From assembly GCF_016783915.1 (NCBI RefSeq), contig NZ_JADHVT010000022.1, positions 1 to 48,131 of the forward strand: a stretch of 48,131 bases of DNA. Reading direction: 5' to 3'. Shown in pieces: positions 16,196-23,621 of the stretch. Numbering within the stretch: the stretch's first letter is position 1; each line of letters starts with the position of its first letter. This DNA comes from Acidovorax sp. (GTDB lineage Bacteria > Pseudomonadota > Gammaproteobacteria > Burkholderiales > Burkholderiaceae_C). A model generated the notes under the pieces. That model had not been told where the DNA came from. It ran no database searches and saw nothing but the letters and a program-made list of their open reading frames with translations. The translations under genes were made by a program, and so were the position numbers.

Positions 16196-17164
16196 ATGAA
16201 TGCCCGCACCGACGCCACGCTGCTTGAGAAGAAAACCGACGACATGAGCTATCACCTGAACAATTCGCACCTCGACGCCCTGGAGGAAGAAACCATCTTC
16301 ATCCTGCGCGAAGTCGCTGCCGCCTTTGAACGCCCCGCGCTGCTGTTTTCGGGCGGCAAGGATTCACTCGTCATGCTCAAGTGCGCCGAAAAAGCCTTTG
16401 GCTCCAAGGCCAGCGGCGGCGGCATTCCCTACCCGCTGCTCATGATCGACACGGGCCACAACTTCCCCGAGGTCACGGACTTCCGCGACTTCCGGGCAAA
16501 GGAACTGGGCGCCGAACTCATCGTCCGTAGCGTCGAGGATTCGATGGCACGCGGCACCGTGCGCCTGGCCCACCCCGGCGAATCACGCAATGTGCACCAG
16601 TCCGTCACGCTGCTCGAAGCGATTGAAGAATTCCGCTTTGACGCCCTGATCGGCGGCGCCCGCCGCGACGAAGAAAAAGCCCGCGCCAAAGAGCGCATCT
16701 TCAGCCACCGCGACAGCTTTGGCCAATGGCAGCCCAAGGCCCAGCGGCCTGAGCTGTGGACGCTGTTCAACACCCGCCTGCAGCCCGGCGAACACTTCCG
16801 CGTGTTCCCCATCAGCAACTGGACCGAACTCGATGTGTGGCAGTACATCGACCGCGAGCAGATCGCCCTGCCCAGCATTTACTACACGCACAAGCGCCAG
16901 GTGGTGGACCGCAAGGGCTTGCTGATGCCCGTCACCGAGCTGACCCCGCCGCGCGACGGCGACGTGGTGGAAACGCGCGATGTGCGCTTTCGCACCGTGG
17001 GCGACATCACGTGTACCGCACCGGTGGAGAGCACCGCCGCCACCCCGGCCGAGATCGTCATCGAGACCTTGGCCGCCGACGTGAGCGAGCGCGGCGCCAC
17101 CCGCATGGACGACAAGACATCGGATGCTTCGATGGAGAAGCGCAAGAAGGACGGGTATTTCTGA
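16196..17164 (+). CDS. cysD: Sulfate adenylyltransferase subunit 2
   Basis: A 322-residue PP-loop ATP pyrophosphatase. The PP-loop is LLFSGGKDSLVMLKCAEKAF (residues about 47-65), followed by IDTGHNFPEV and the family stretch IGGARRDEEKARAKERIFS. With CysN it makes APS from sulfate and ATP. The first 17 residues precede the conserved YHLNNSHLDALEEE start; a second ATG (MSYHL) is possible, but the first has better spacing from cysH. The stop overlaps the cysN start as TGATG. Confidence 0.94.
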   Translation: MNARTDATLLEKKTDDMSYHLNNSHLDALEEETIFILREVAAAFERPALLFSGGKDSLVMLKCAEKAFGSKASGGGIPYPLLMIDTGHNFPEVTDFRDFRAKELGAELIVRSVEDSMARGTVRLAHPGESRNVHQSVTLLEAIEEFRFDALIGGARRDEEKARAKERIFSHRDSFGQWQPKAQRPELWTLFNTRLQPGEHFRVFPISNWTELDVWQYIDREQIALPSIYYTHKRQVVDRKGLLMPVTELTPPRDGDVVETRDVRFRTVGDITCTAPVESTAATPAEIVIETLAADVSERGATRMDDKTSDASMEKRKKDGYF

Positions 17165-18528
17165 TGACCGCTATCAATTCAATAGCAACTGGCGCAAATA
17201 ACACTAGCGCTACCAGCCAAAATGACCATATCTCCGCCCTCAAGTTCATCACTTGCGGTTCCGTCGATGACGGCAAGAGCACGCTGATCGGCCGCCTGCT
17301 GGTGGACAGCAAGGCCGTGCTGCAAGACCACCTGGCCGGGGTGCAGCGCCAGGGCGAGACCGACCTGGCCCTGCTGACCGACGGCCTGAGCGCCGAGCGA
17401 GAACAGGGCATCACCATCGACGTGGCCTACCGCTACTTCGCCACCGAAGAGCGCAAGTTCATCATCGGCGATGCGCCCGGCCATGAGCAGTACACCCGCA
17501 ACATGGTGACGGCCGCCAGCAGCGCCGACGCCGCCGTGGTGCTGGTCGATGCCACCAAGCTCGACTGGAAGAACCCCGGCCTGGCCCTGCTGCCCCAAAC
17601 CCGCCGCCACAGCCTGCTGGCCCACCTGCTGCGCTTGCACTCGCTGGTGTTTGCCGTGAACAAGCTCGACGCGGTGGAAGACCCCGCGCTGGCGTGGCAG
17701 CACATCCAGGGCGCGTTGCAATCCTTTGCCCAAGCGGCTGGCATCACCGTGCGCGCCATGGTGCCGGTGTCGGCCCTCAAGGGTTGGAACGTGGTGGACG
17801 CCCACGCGGGCTGGTGCGGCTATGACGGCCCCACGCTGCTGCAGGTGCTGGAAGCACTGCCCAACACCCCCGCAGACACAGCGCTGGCACCGGCCTTCCC
17901 GGTGCAGTGGGTCGAGAAGTTCTCGTCGTCCTCCGACACCTCGCAAGGCCGCCGTGTGTTCTGGGGCCGCGTGGCTGCGGGCAGTTTTGCGCCCGGCACG
18001 GCGGTGCAGATCTTCCCCAGCGGCCAACTGGCCACCGTGGCGCAAGTGCTGGACCACGCCCGTCGCCCCAAGGACGTGCCCGCCGGCACCAGCGCCGGCA
18101 TCATCCTGGACCGCGAGGTGGATGTCTCGCGTGGCGACTGGATCCTGGCCGCGCCTGCTGTCGCTGCCCCCGCCGAGGACGACTTCGACACGCCCGCCAG
18201 CGTGCCCGCATGGCCTGCCAGCCGCGAGCTGCGCACCACCGTGGCCTGGATGGACGACGAGCCCCTGGTGGCTGGCCGCGTGTACTGGGCGCTGCACGGC
18301 CACCGCTGGGTCAAGGCCAAGGTCAAGGCCGTGGTGCACAAGCTCAACATCAACACGCTGGCCGAAGAGGCCGCCACGCAACTCGACCCCAACGCCATTG
18401 GCCATGTGGACCTGCTGCTGCAAGAAGCGATTCCCGCCGCAGCATTCAGCCAGGCCCGCGTCCTGGGATCTCTGATTCTGGTGGACACCGCTAGCCACAA
18501 AACGGCCGGTGCCGTGCTTGTGAACTGA
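17164..18528 (+). CDS. cysN: Sulfate adenylyltransferase subunit 1 (GTPase)
   Basis: A 454-residue EF-Tu-like GTPase. G1 is GSVDDGKSTLIGRLL (residues about 32-46), the DxxG element is DAPGHEQYTRNM, and G4 is NKLD. Two beta-barrel domains follow. GTP hydrolysis drives APS formation by CysD. No APS kinase domain is fused at the C-terminus. The first 27 residues (through SQNDHI) are low-complexity and unlike the family; their DNA matches the dispersed intergenic repeat, so the N-terminus seems to be a captured repeat. Translation is coupled to cysD (TGATG). Confidence 0.93.
   Translation: MTAINSIATGANNTSATSQNDHISALKFITCGSVDDGKSTLIGRLLVDSKAVLQDHLAGVQRQGETDLALLTDGLSAEREQGITIDVAYRYFATEERKFIIGDAPGHEQYTRNMVTAASSADAAVVLVDATKLDWKNPGLALLPQTRRHSLLAHLLRLHSLVFAVNKLDAVEDPALAWQHIQGALQSFAQAAGITVRAMVPVSALKGWNVVDAHAGWCGYDGPTLLQVLEALPNTPADTALAPAFPVQWVEKFSSSSDTSQGRRVFWGRVAAGSFAPGTAVQIFPSGQLATVAQVLDHARRPKDVPAGTSAGIILDREVDVSRGDWILAAPAVAAPAEDDFDTPASVPAWPASRELRTTVAWMDDEPLVAGRVYWALHGHRWVKAKVKAVVHKLNINTLAEEAATQLDPNAIGHVDLLLQEAIPAAAFSQARVLGSLILVDTASHKTAGAVLVN
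17176..17224. repeat. Dispersed repeat, copy B, inside the start of cysN
   Basis: Reads CAATAGCAACTGGCGC, a spacer, then ACTAGCGCTACCAGCC and AAAATG, matching the layout of the intergenic copies. Here it is read through as codons 5-20 of cysN with no stop. Confidence 0.5.
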
Positions 18529-18642
18529 TCCCCATCAACACCTGAACGCCCTGACACCCCTCCTGAGAGAGGGGCCCTCTCCCCCAAGGCCGGTGAAAGC
18601 TTCTAAAATCGAGGGTTTTCACCGACCCACACAACTCCTGTC

Positions 18643-18972
18643 ATGACCCACGTCGTTTCCGAAAACTGCATCAAGTGCAAGTACACCGATTGTGTGGACG
18701 TGTGCCCCGTGGACTGCTTCCGCGAAGGCCCGAACATGCTTGTCATCGACCCCGATGAATGCATCGACTGCGCCGTCTGCATCCCCGAATGCCCGGCCAA
18801 CGCCATCTTTGCCGAAGAAGACCTGCCGGCCGACCAGATTGCTTTCATCAAGCTCAACGCCGACCTGGCCTTTGCCGACGGCTGGAAGAGCATCACCAAG
18901 CGCAAGCCCGCGCTGCCCGACGCCGACGAATGGAACGGCAAGCCGGGCAAGGTCAACGAACTAGTCAAGTGA
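18643..18972 (+). CDS. fdxA: Seven-iron ferredoxin FdxA
   Basis: A 109-residue 3Fe-4S/4Fe-4S ferredoxin like Azotobacter FdI. Cysteines C9, C12, C17, C21 and C25 lie in the first motif ([17 protein letters not shown]) and C40, C43, C46 and C50 in the second ([12 protein letters not shown]). The long C-terminal tail rich in acidic and lysine residues is usual for the family. It is a soluble electron carrier. A TAAAAT hexamer at 18604-18609 could be the promoter -10 element. It is followed by a ferredoxin-NADP reductase gene and preceded by the cys genes, so the pair may supply CysI; FdxA in other organisms also serves other acceptors. Confidence 0.93.
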   Translation: MTHVVSENCIKCKYTDCVDVCPVDCFREGPNMLVIDPDECIDCAVCIPECPANAIFAEEDLPADQIAFIKLNADLAFADGWKSITKRKPALPDADEWNGKPGKVNELVK

Positions 18973-19080
18973 CCCCCCTGAGTCGCTTCGCGCCATCCCC
19001 CAAGGGGGACGCCACCAGTGGCCTGGCAAAGCCAGTTCCACGGTGGCACAGTTCTTTGGCAGCGCCAGTTTCGGGCGCTG
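18973..19080. repeat. GC-rich intergenic repeat of the Comamonadaceae type
   Basis: Begins CCCCCTGAGTCGCTTCGCG right after fdxA and contains inverted elements (CCCCC/GGGGG; CCACC with CACGGTGG). I recognise it as a frequent intergenic sequence in this family; only one full copy is in this window, with a possible fragment at 18553-18585. It supplies a spurious in-frame extension to the reductase ORF. Confidence 0.5.
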
Positions 19081-19096
19081 CGCGCGTGGCTTGGGC

Positions 19097-20143
19097 ATGA
19101 TTCAAGAAACCGACGCCGTAGTCATCGGCGCGGGTCCCGTGGGCCTGTTCCAGGTCTTCCAGCTGGGCCTGCAAGGCATCACCGCCCACCTCATCGACGC
19201 CCTGCCCCATGCGGGCGGCCAGTGCGTCGAGCTGTACGGCGACAAACCCATCTACGACATTCCGGGCATCCCGGTGTGCACCGGGCGGGAACTGGCAGAC
19301 CTGCTGCTCAAGCAGATTGCGCCGTTCAAGACCCAGTGGCACCTGAACACGCTGGTATCCGCACTGACGGTACACGCCGACGGGCGCCTGCTGATCGAAA
19401 CCTCGCAGGGAGCACAACTGCTGGCCCGCAGTGTGTTCATTGCCGCAGGCGTAGGCGCCTTTGTGCCGCGCACGCTCAAGGTGGAAGGCATTGAGCGTTT
19501 TGTGGGCACCCAGGTCCACTACCAGGCCCTGCCCACCACTGCAGATGTGACCGGGCGCCATGTGGTCGTGCACGGCGGGGACGAGCCTGCTGTGGCCCGT
19601 GCCGTGGAACTGGCCGAACAGGGACAAGCCGCTCGCGTCAGCCTGCTGCACCGCCGCGACGTGTTCCAGGCCCCCGACACCCTGCTGCAGCGCCTGCAGC
19701 AATTGCGTGACGCTGGGCGCATCCACGTGGAGGCAGCGCAGATCACCGGCATCGTGACAGACGGCAACCGGCTAAGCGCCTTGCAGGTGGTGGACGCCGA
19801 TGGCAGCAGCCGCGCCCTGGCGCTGGACCTGCTGCTTGCCGTGCTGGGCATTTCGCCCCGCCTGGGCCCCATTGCCGATTGGGGCCTAGCCATGGACCGC
19901 AAACAACTGGTGGTGGACACGGAAGCCTTCCGCACCAGCGTGCCGGGCGTCTACGCCGTGGGCGACATCAACACCTACCCCGGCAAACGCAAGCTCATCC
20001 TGTGCGGCTTCCACGAGGCCACGCTGGCCGCCTTTGGCGCGGCCGAGGCATTGAAGGGCGACAAGGTGGCGCTGCAGTACACCACCACCAGCCCGCGCCT
20101 GCACCAGTTGCTGGGCGTGGCGCCCGCCGCCTCTGCCGCCTGA
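19097..20143 (+). CDS. Ferredoxin-NADP(+) reductase, thioredoxin-reductase-like type
   Basis: A 348-residue FAD/NAD(P) flavoprotein. The FAD motif is [17 protein letters not shown], the NADPH domain starts at [15 protein letters not shown], and [24 protein letters not shown] is the second FAD contact. [20 protein letters not shown] matches the type-2 FNR signature (YumC-like). There is no CxxC pair, so it is not a thioredoxin reductase. It passes electrons between NADPH and ferredoxin, plausibly the neighbouring FdxA. The start at 19097 is chosen because the longer frame reads into an intergenic repeat; its ribosome site is weak. Confidence 0.86.
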   Translation: MIQETDAVVIGAGPVGLFQVFQLGLQGITAHLIDALPHAGGQCVELYGDKPIYDIPGIPVCTGRELADLLLKQIAPFKTQWHLNTLVSALTVHADGRLLIETSQGAQLLARSVFIAAGVGAFVPRTLKVEGIERFVGTQVHYQALPTTADVTGRHVVVHGGDEPAVARAVELAEQGQAARVSLLHRRDVFQAPDTLLQRLQQLRDAGRIHVEAAQITGIVTDGNRLSALQVVDADGSSRALALDLLLAVLGISPRLGPIADWGLAMDRKQLVVDTEAFRTSVPGVYAVGDINTYPGKRKLILCGFHEATLAAFGAAEALKGDKVALQYTTTSPRLHQLLGVAPAASAA

Positions 20144-20205
20144 ACGGGCGCGCAGCGGCTATACACACCACTACAATCCGCAGCGCACTGCTTTTCGCAA
20201 GTGCT

Positions 20206-20280
20206 ACCGCTAGGGGTGTCGAAACTGGTCTGCCAGCATCGACTGAGAGAGTCCCTTTGAACCTGATTGAGATCAGCCGC
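20206..20280 (+). promoter_or_regulatory. TPP riboswitch, apparently truncated
   Basis: Carries the 5' TPP-aptamer elements TAGGGGTGTC (20211-20220), ACTGAGAGAG and CCCTTTGAACCTGA, and continues TTGAGATCA to 20275. The intact copy near 21040 has TTGAGATCA followed by a CGCAGGGAAGC closing strand; here the sequence diverges at once (GCCGCCGTCAGG). So the 3' closing strand seems lost or weak. No thiamine gene follows. Confidence 0.7.
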
Positions 20281-20394
20281 CGTCAGGATTGAAAAACAAG
20301 GAAGCATGTCCGTTGTCGGCCAGAAGTCGACATTTGCAACCTATGAACTCGGGACCGACACGCTAAGGTAAAAAGCCCCAATTGACTCCTCAAG

Positions 20395-20745
20395 ATGCGC
20401 AAATTTGTAGTCGCCCACTTTATTCTTTCAGTAGCAGCTTTATGCCTGTGCGCCTATTGCTTTCTACAAATTCCTTTCGACAAGGTCAGCACAGAGTCCG
20501 CGATTGATGAAATCGAAAGAACATTCGTTGTACGCATGAGCTTTGATGCAAAGCAATTAGAGTATCTCGATTGGCTTGCTGGATGGATTCGCGGGAACAC
20601 TGCTGCGTTTAAGAGCGCGCACAGCAACCTCTGGCAGGCAGGCGTGTACGGCTTCGGTGCGTTCGGCCTGCTGAGTGCGGCTCTGGGGTTCTTAATGAGG
20701 AGAACACTGCGCGCGAATGAATCTGGCAAATCGCAGCAGGGCTGA
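20395..20745 (+). CDS. Unknown two-segment membrane protein, low GC
   Basis: A 116-residue ORF with two hydrophobic segments (residues about 5-26 and 83-103) around a polar central part (ESAIDEIERTFVVRMSFDAKQLEYLDWLAGWIRG). Its base composition is clearly more AT-rich than everything around it. I do not recognise a family. It lies between a cut-off TPP riboswitch and an intact one, where thiC might be expected, so it was probably brought in by the event that removed the original gene. Ribosome site is poor; expression is uncertain. The stretch 20746-20946 after it shows no gene I can support. Confidence 0.5.
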   Translation: MRKFVVAHFILSVAALCLCAYCFLQIPFDKVSTESAIDEIERTFVVRMSFDAKQLEYLDWLAGWIRGNTAAFKSAHSNLWQAGVYGFGAFGLLSAALGFLMRRTLRANESGKSQQG

Positions 20746-20947
20746 TGCCAAAGGTGAAATGCAACGCGTTTAATACTTTGCCATCAACGTCGGGCTTGAG
20801 GAATCCGCGATGTCTCTTTTGGGCCCGCTACAGACAGTCACCGCGGCCTCAAGACGCCATTCACCCCCATGAAGCAGGTGCACTACGCCACTTGCGAAAC
20901 AGCTCGTTGACCTCAGTCAACCCTGTTTAACTAGAATCCAAACATAT

Positions 20948-21062
20948 CGCTGGGGGTGTCCTGCAATAAATCCGTTGCTGGGCTGAGATCAAACCCTTCG
21001 AACCTGTTGCCTGCATTGTTTTACTTTGCAGGCTTGAGATCATCCTCGCGCAGGGAAGCAAG
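20948..21062 (+). promoter_or_regulatory. TPP riboswitch upstream of cytX
   Basis: Contains CTGGGGGTGTCC, GGCTGAGATCAAACCCTTCG, AACCTG, then an extra hairpin (arms GCCTGCA 21009-21015 and TGCAGGC 21027-21033), then TTGAGATCATCC and the closing CGCAGGGAAGC. All conserved thi-box parts are present. The ATG of cytX lies 80 bases downstream; the ribosome site ACGGAG lies in the region that could be masked when TPP is bound. Confidence 0.85.
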
Positions 21063-21142
21063 TCCGCAACGGCACGACCCTGAAGACGTAAGGGTGCACC
21101 GGCGGGCGGCCCCTGCTCTGTGTCTGCTTACGGAGCCATTTC

Positions 21143-22423
21143 ATGTCCTCATTGCCTGCCACGCACGCCACCAACGAAGCGCTGGCCCCTGTCTCCCCTG
21201 ACCGCCGTGTCTTCCAGTGGCACGACCACGCCTCACTCTGGTTCAGCCTGGGTGTGGGCCTGCTGGTCATGCAGGTGGGCGCCTACCTGATGCCTGCACT
21301 GGGCACCCAGGAGGCACTGATTGCCATCGTCGCGGGCTCCATCGTGGGCGCGGGCCTTCTGGGCTGGGTGGCCAAGCTGGGCTGCGACAGCGGCTTGGCC
21401 AGTGCGGGCCTGATGCATGCTGTCTATGGCCGCACATTTGCCAGCCTGCCCATCATCCTGAACATCGTGCAGCTGGTGGGCTGGGGCACGTTCGAGCTGG
21501 TGGTGATGCGCGACGCTACGGTGGCCATCGGCCAGCAGTCGGGCAGCATGGCTGGCGCGCACTGGCCCGTGCTGGCCACGCTGCTGTGGGGCGGCGTGGT
21601 GATGCTGCTCATCAGCGGATCGATGGTACAGCTGGTGCGCAAGCTGATTGCTCGCGTGGCGCTGCCGCTGGTGGTGCTGTCGCTGCTGTGGCTGTCGTGG
21701 CAGTTCTTGTCGCTGGCACAAACGCAAGGTTTTGAAGCCCTGTGGACGCGCAAGGGCGAAGGCGGCATGGGCGTGCTGCCCGCGCTGGACCTGGTGATCG
21801 CCATGCCGATCTCGTGGCTGCCCCTGGTGGCCGACTACGCGCGCCATGGCAAGAATGGCGGCTCCGCATTGCGTGGCACCTGGCTGGGCTATGCGCTGGC
21901 CAACATGTGGTGCTACACGCTGGGCGTGTTGGTGGCGCTGACCTTGCCCAGCAAGGATTTGGTGCAGGCGCTGCTGCTTGCGCAAGGCGGGCTGATCGCG
22001 CTCTCGCTGATCTTGATCGACGAGGTGGACAACGCCTATGGCGACACCTATTCGGGCGCCGTGTCGGCCCACAGCCTGTTGCCGCGCTGGGGCGTGCGCG
22101 CTTGGGGCCTGCTGGTGGCCGCGCTGTGCACGGGGCTGGCCCTTGTGCTGCCCATGCACAGCCTGGAGCCATTTTTGCTGCTGCTCAGCTCGGTGTTCGT
22201 GCCACTGTTTGGCGTGATCCTGGGCCGACTGGCGTTTGGCGCCGATGCTGCCGCGCTGCTGACCACGGCGCGCAAGATCAACGGTGTACCCGTGGCGATC
22301 TGGCTGGCAGGTATTGCGGTCTACCACTTGGCGCCCAAGGTGCTGCCCGATGCAGGATCTGCCCTGCCAGCGCTGGTGTTCAGCTTTGCGCTGGCATGGG
22401 CCACACGGCCTCGCGCCCGGTGA
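21143..22423 (+). CDS. cytX: Hydroxymethylpyrimidine transporter CytX
   Basis: A 426-residue, 12-segment inner-membrane protein of the nucleobase:cation symporter-1 (CodB-like) family. Patterns include WHDHASLWFSLGVGLLVMQVGAYLMP, IVGAGLLGWVAKLGCDSGLASAG, and PISWLPLVADYARHG. CytX proteins under TPP riboswitch control are predicted to import the thiamine pyrimidine precursor HMP. The TPP riboswitch directly upstream and the thiD gene, for HMP phosphorylation, directly downstream support that over a cytosine permease. The family function is mostly predicted from context. Confidence 0.87.
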   Translation: MSSLPATHATNEALAPVSPDRRVFQWHDHASLWFSLGVGLLVMQVGAYLMPALGTQEALIAIVAGSIVGAGLLGWVAKLGCDSGLASAGLMHAVYGRTFASLPIILNIVQLVGWGTFELVVMRDATVAIGQQSGSMAGAHWPVLATLLWGGVVMLLISGSMVQLVRKLIARVALPLVVLSLLWLSWQFLSLAQTQGFEALWTRKGEGGMGVLPALDLVIAMPISWLPLVADYARHGKNGGSALRGTWLGYALANMWCYTLGVLVALTLPSKDLVQALLLAQGGLIALSLILIDEVDNAYGDTYSGAVSAHSLLPRWGVRAWGLLVAALCTGLALVLPMHSLEPFLLLLSSVFVPLFGVILGRLAFGADAAALLTTARKINGVPVAIWLAGIAVYHLAPKVLPDAGSALPALVFSFALAWATRPRAR

Positions 22424-22434
22424 ACTGTCAAAAC

Positions 22435-22490
22435 ACTATCAAAAAATGAGCATTTAGCGCTTGATTGACTAGCGCTTGAGCCCCAAAACA
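22435..22490. repeat. Dispersed intergenic repeat, copy C
   Basis: ACTATCAAAAAATGAGCAT, then TTAGCGCTTGATTGACTAGC and GCTTGAGCCCCAAAAC. It fills the gap between the convergent cytX and thiD genes, and shares AGCGCTTGAGCC with copy A. As a convergent-gene spacer it may also form a hairpin. Confidence 0.6.
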
Positions 22491-22504
22491 GCCCAAACCG
22501 CCGG

Positions 22505-23356
22505 CTAGAGCACCCGCTGCGCCACAGGCGCATAGCCGTGGTTGAGGGGGCCGTGGCCGCGCCCGGTGGTGACGTCTGCCCCTGCAGCAATGGCCCCAAG
22601 GATGTAGGCCCGAGCCTGCTCCACCGCCTGCTGCAGCGGCAGGCCCAGAGCCAAGTGGGCGGCAATCGCAGACGACAGGGTGCACCCCGTGCCATGCCCG
22701 TTGTGGGTGGCAATGCGTGGTGACTGCAGCCGGTATCCCTGCGCTTCGCCCTGCACGGCCAGCACATCCACCACCCAGTCGCCCGGCAAGTGTCCGCCCT
22801 TGAGCAACGCGGCACGGGCGCCCAGGCGCAGCAGGTCTTGCGCGGCAAGCTCCAGCGCCTCCACGCCCTCGATGCTGCGCCCCAGCAGCCACCCGGCCTC
22901 GTCCAGGTTGGGCGTGACCACTTCGGCCAGCGGGAACAGCTCGTTCACCAGCACCGCCACCGTCTCCTGGGCAATCAGACGATCGCCACTGGTGGCCACC
23001 ATCACTGGGTCCAGCACCACATGCGGCAGCTGATAGGAACGAATGGCGTCGGCCACCACACGCACCACTTCTGGCGAGTGCAGCATGCCAATCTTGACGG
23101 CATCCACGCCGATGTCCTGCACCACAGCGTCGATCTGGGCCCTGAGCATCTCGGGCGGAATGCCATGGATACCCGTCACCCCACAGGTGTTCTGGGCCGT
23201 GATGGCGGTGATGGCGGTCATGCCGTAGCAGCCCAGGGCACTGAAGGTCTTGAGGTCGGCCTGGATGCCCGCGCCGCCGCCACTGTCAGACCCGGCAATG
23301 GAAAGCACGCGTGCATAGCGGCGGCCCGTTGAGGGCAAAGAGGTCTGTGAAGTCAT
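22505..23356 (-). CDS. thiD: Hydroxymethylpyrimidine/phosphomethylpyrimidine kinase
   Basis: A 283-residue ribokinase-fold kinase. It has VLSIAGSDSGGGAGIQADLKTF near the start, YGMTAITAITAQNT, VLDPVMVATSG, and the anion-hole motif HGTGCTLSSAIAAHLA with the catalytic base region. It phosphorylates HMP and HMP-phosphate to HMP-PP for thiamine synthesis. It is convergent with cytX and divergent from thiO; the divergent gap holds the TPP riboswitch of the thiO unit, which points away from thiD, so thiD itself does not show riboswitch control. Confidence 0.94.
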   Translation of the reverse strand: MTSQTSLPSTGRRYARVLSIAGSDSGGGAGIQADLKTFSALGCYGMTAITAITAQNTCGVTGIHGIPPEMLRAQIDAVVQDIGVDAVKIGMLHSPEVVRVVADAIRSYQLPHVVLDPVMVATSGDRLIAQETVAVLVNELFPLAEVVTPNLDEAGWLLGRSIEGVEALELAAQDLLRLGARAALLKGGHLPGDWVVDVLAVQGEAQGYRLQSPRIATHNGHGTGCTLSSAIAAHLALGLPLQQAVEQARAYILGAIAAGADVTTGRGHGPLNHGYAPVAQRVL

Positions 23357-23429
23357 GGCAAAAATTATGGCCTATGCGCCAGGTCAAGGCAGCGTCACCG
23401 GGGGTTGTGCTGTAATTCATTTTCAGGAC

Positions 23430-23558
23430 GAAACAGGGGTGTCCCACCATAGGGTGTGCGACTGAGAAATACCCTGGGGCCAGCGCAGAACCCTGTGCAC
23501 TGCGGCCAACGCAGCAGCCCCGCTACCCGATCCAGGTCATGCTGGCGTGGGGAGTTTC
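23430..23558 (+). promoter_or_regulatory. TPP riboswitch upstream of thiO-thiS-thiG-thiE
   Basis: P1 is closed by GAAAC (23430-23434) and GTTTC (23554-23558). Conserved parts: AGGGGTGTCCC, GACTGAGAAATACCC, and on the 3' side ACCCGATCCAGGTCATGCTG with GCGTGGGGA. The P3 arm is enlarged to about 50 bases (23470-23523). A short hairpin with AACGG/CCGTT arms and a TTTT end follows at 23563-23579, a possible terminator in the expression platform. Confidence 0.85.
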
Positions 23559-23621
23559 CACCAACGGTGCCCCCGTTTTGTCCATGGCTGCATGCCACTA
23601 CACGGACACACCGACGGAGCT

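Noticed and set aside
17179-18498. Minus-strand frame of 439 codons
   Set aside because: Antisense to cysN; composition and lack of motifs indicate a shadow.
18563-18585. Palindrome GAGAGGG-G-CCCTCTC after cysN as a terminator
   Set aside because: Perfect arms but no U-run, and it looks like a fragment of the GC-rich repeat family; left uncalled.
20282-20371. Short ORF right after the cut-off riboswitch (MSVVGQKS...)
   Set aside because: About 20 codons, no family; the AAGGAAG before it may be the relic of the lost gene's ribosome site.
20860-20915. Possible thiC remnant (an in-frame MKQVHYA resembling the ThiC MHYAR motif)
   Set aside because: Only a few residues agree and the surrounding residues do not fit ThiC, so I cannot call it a pseudogene.
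20745-20930. 61-codon ORF after the low-GC membrane gene
   Set aside because: No ribosome site, no hydrophobic or conserved pattern; probably chance.
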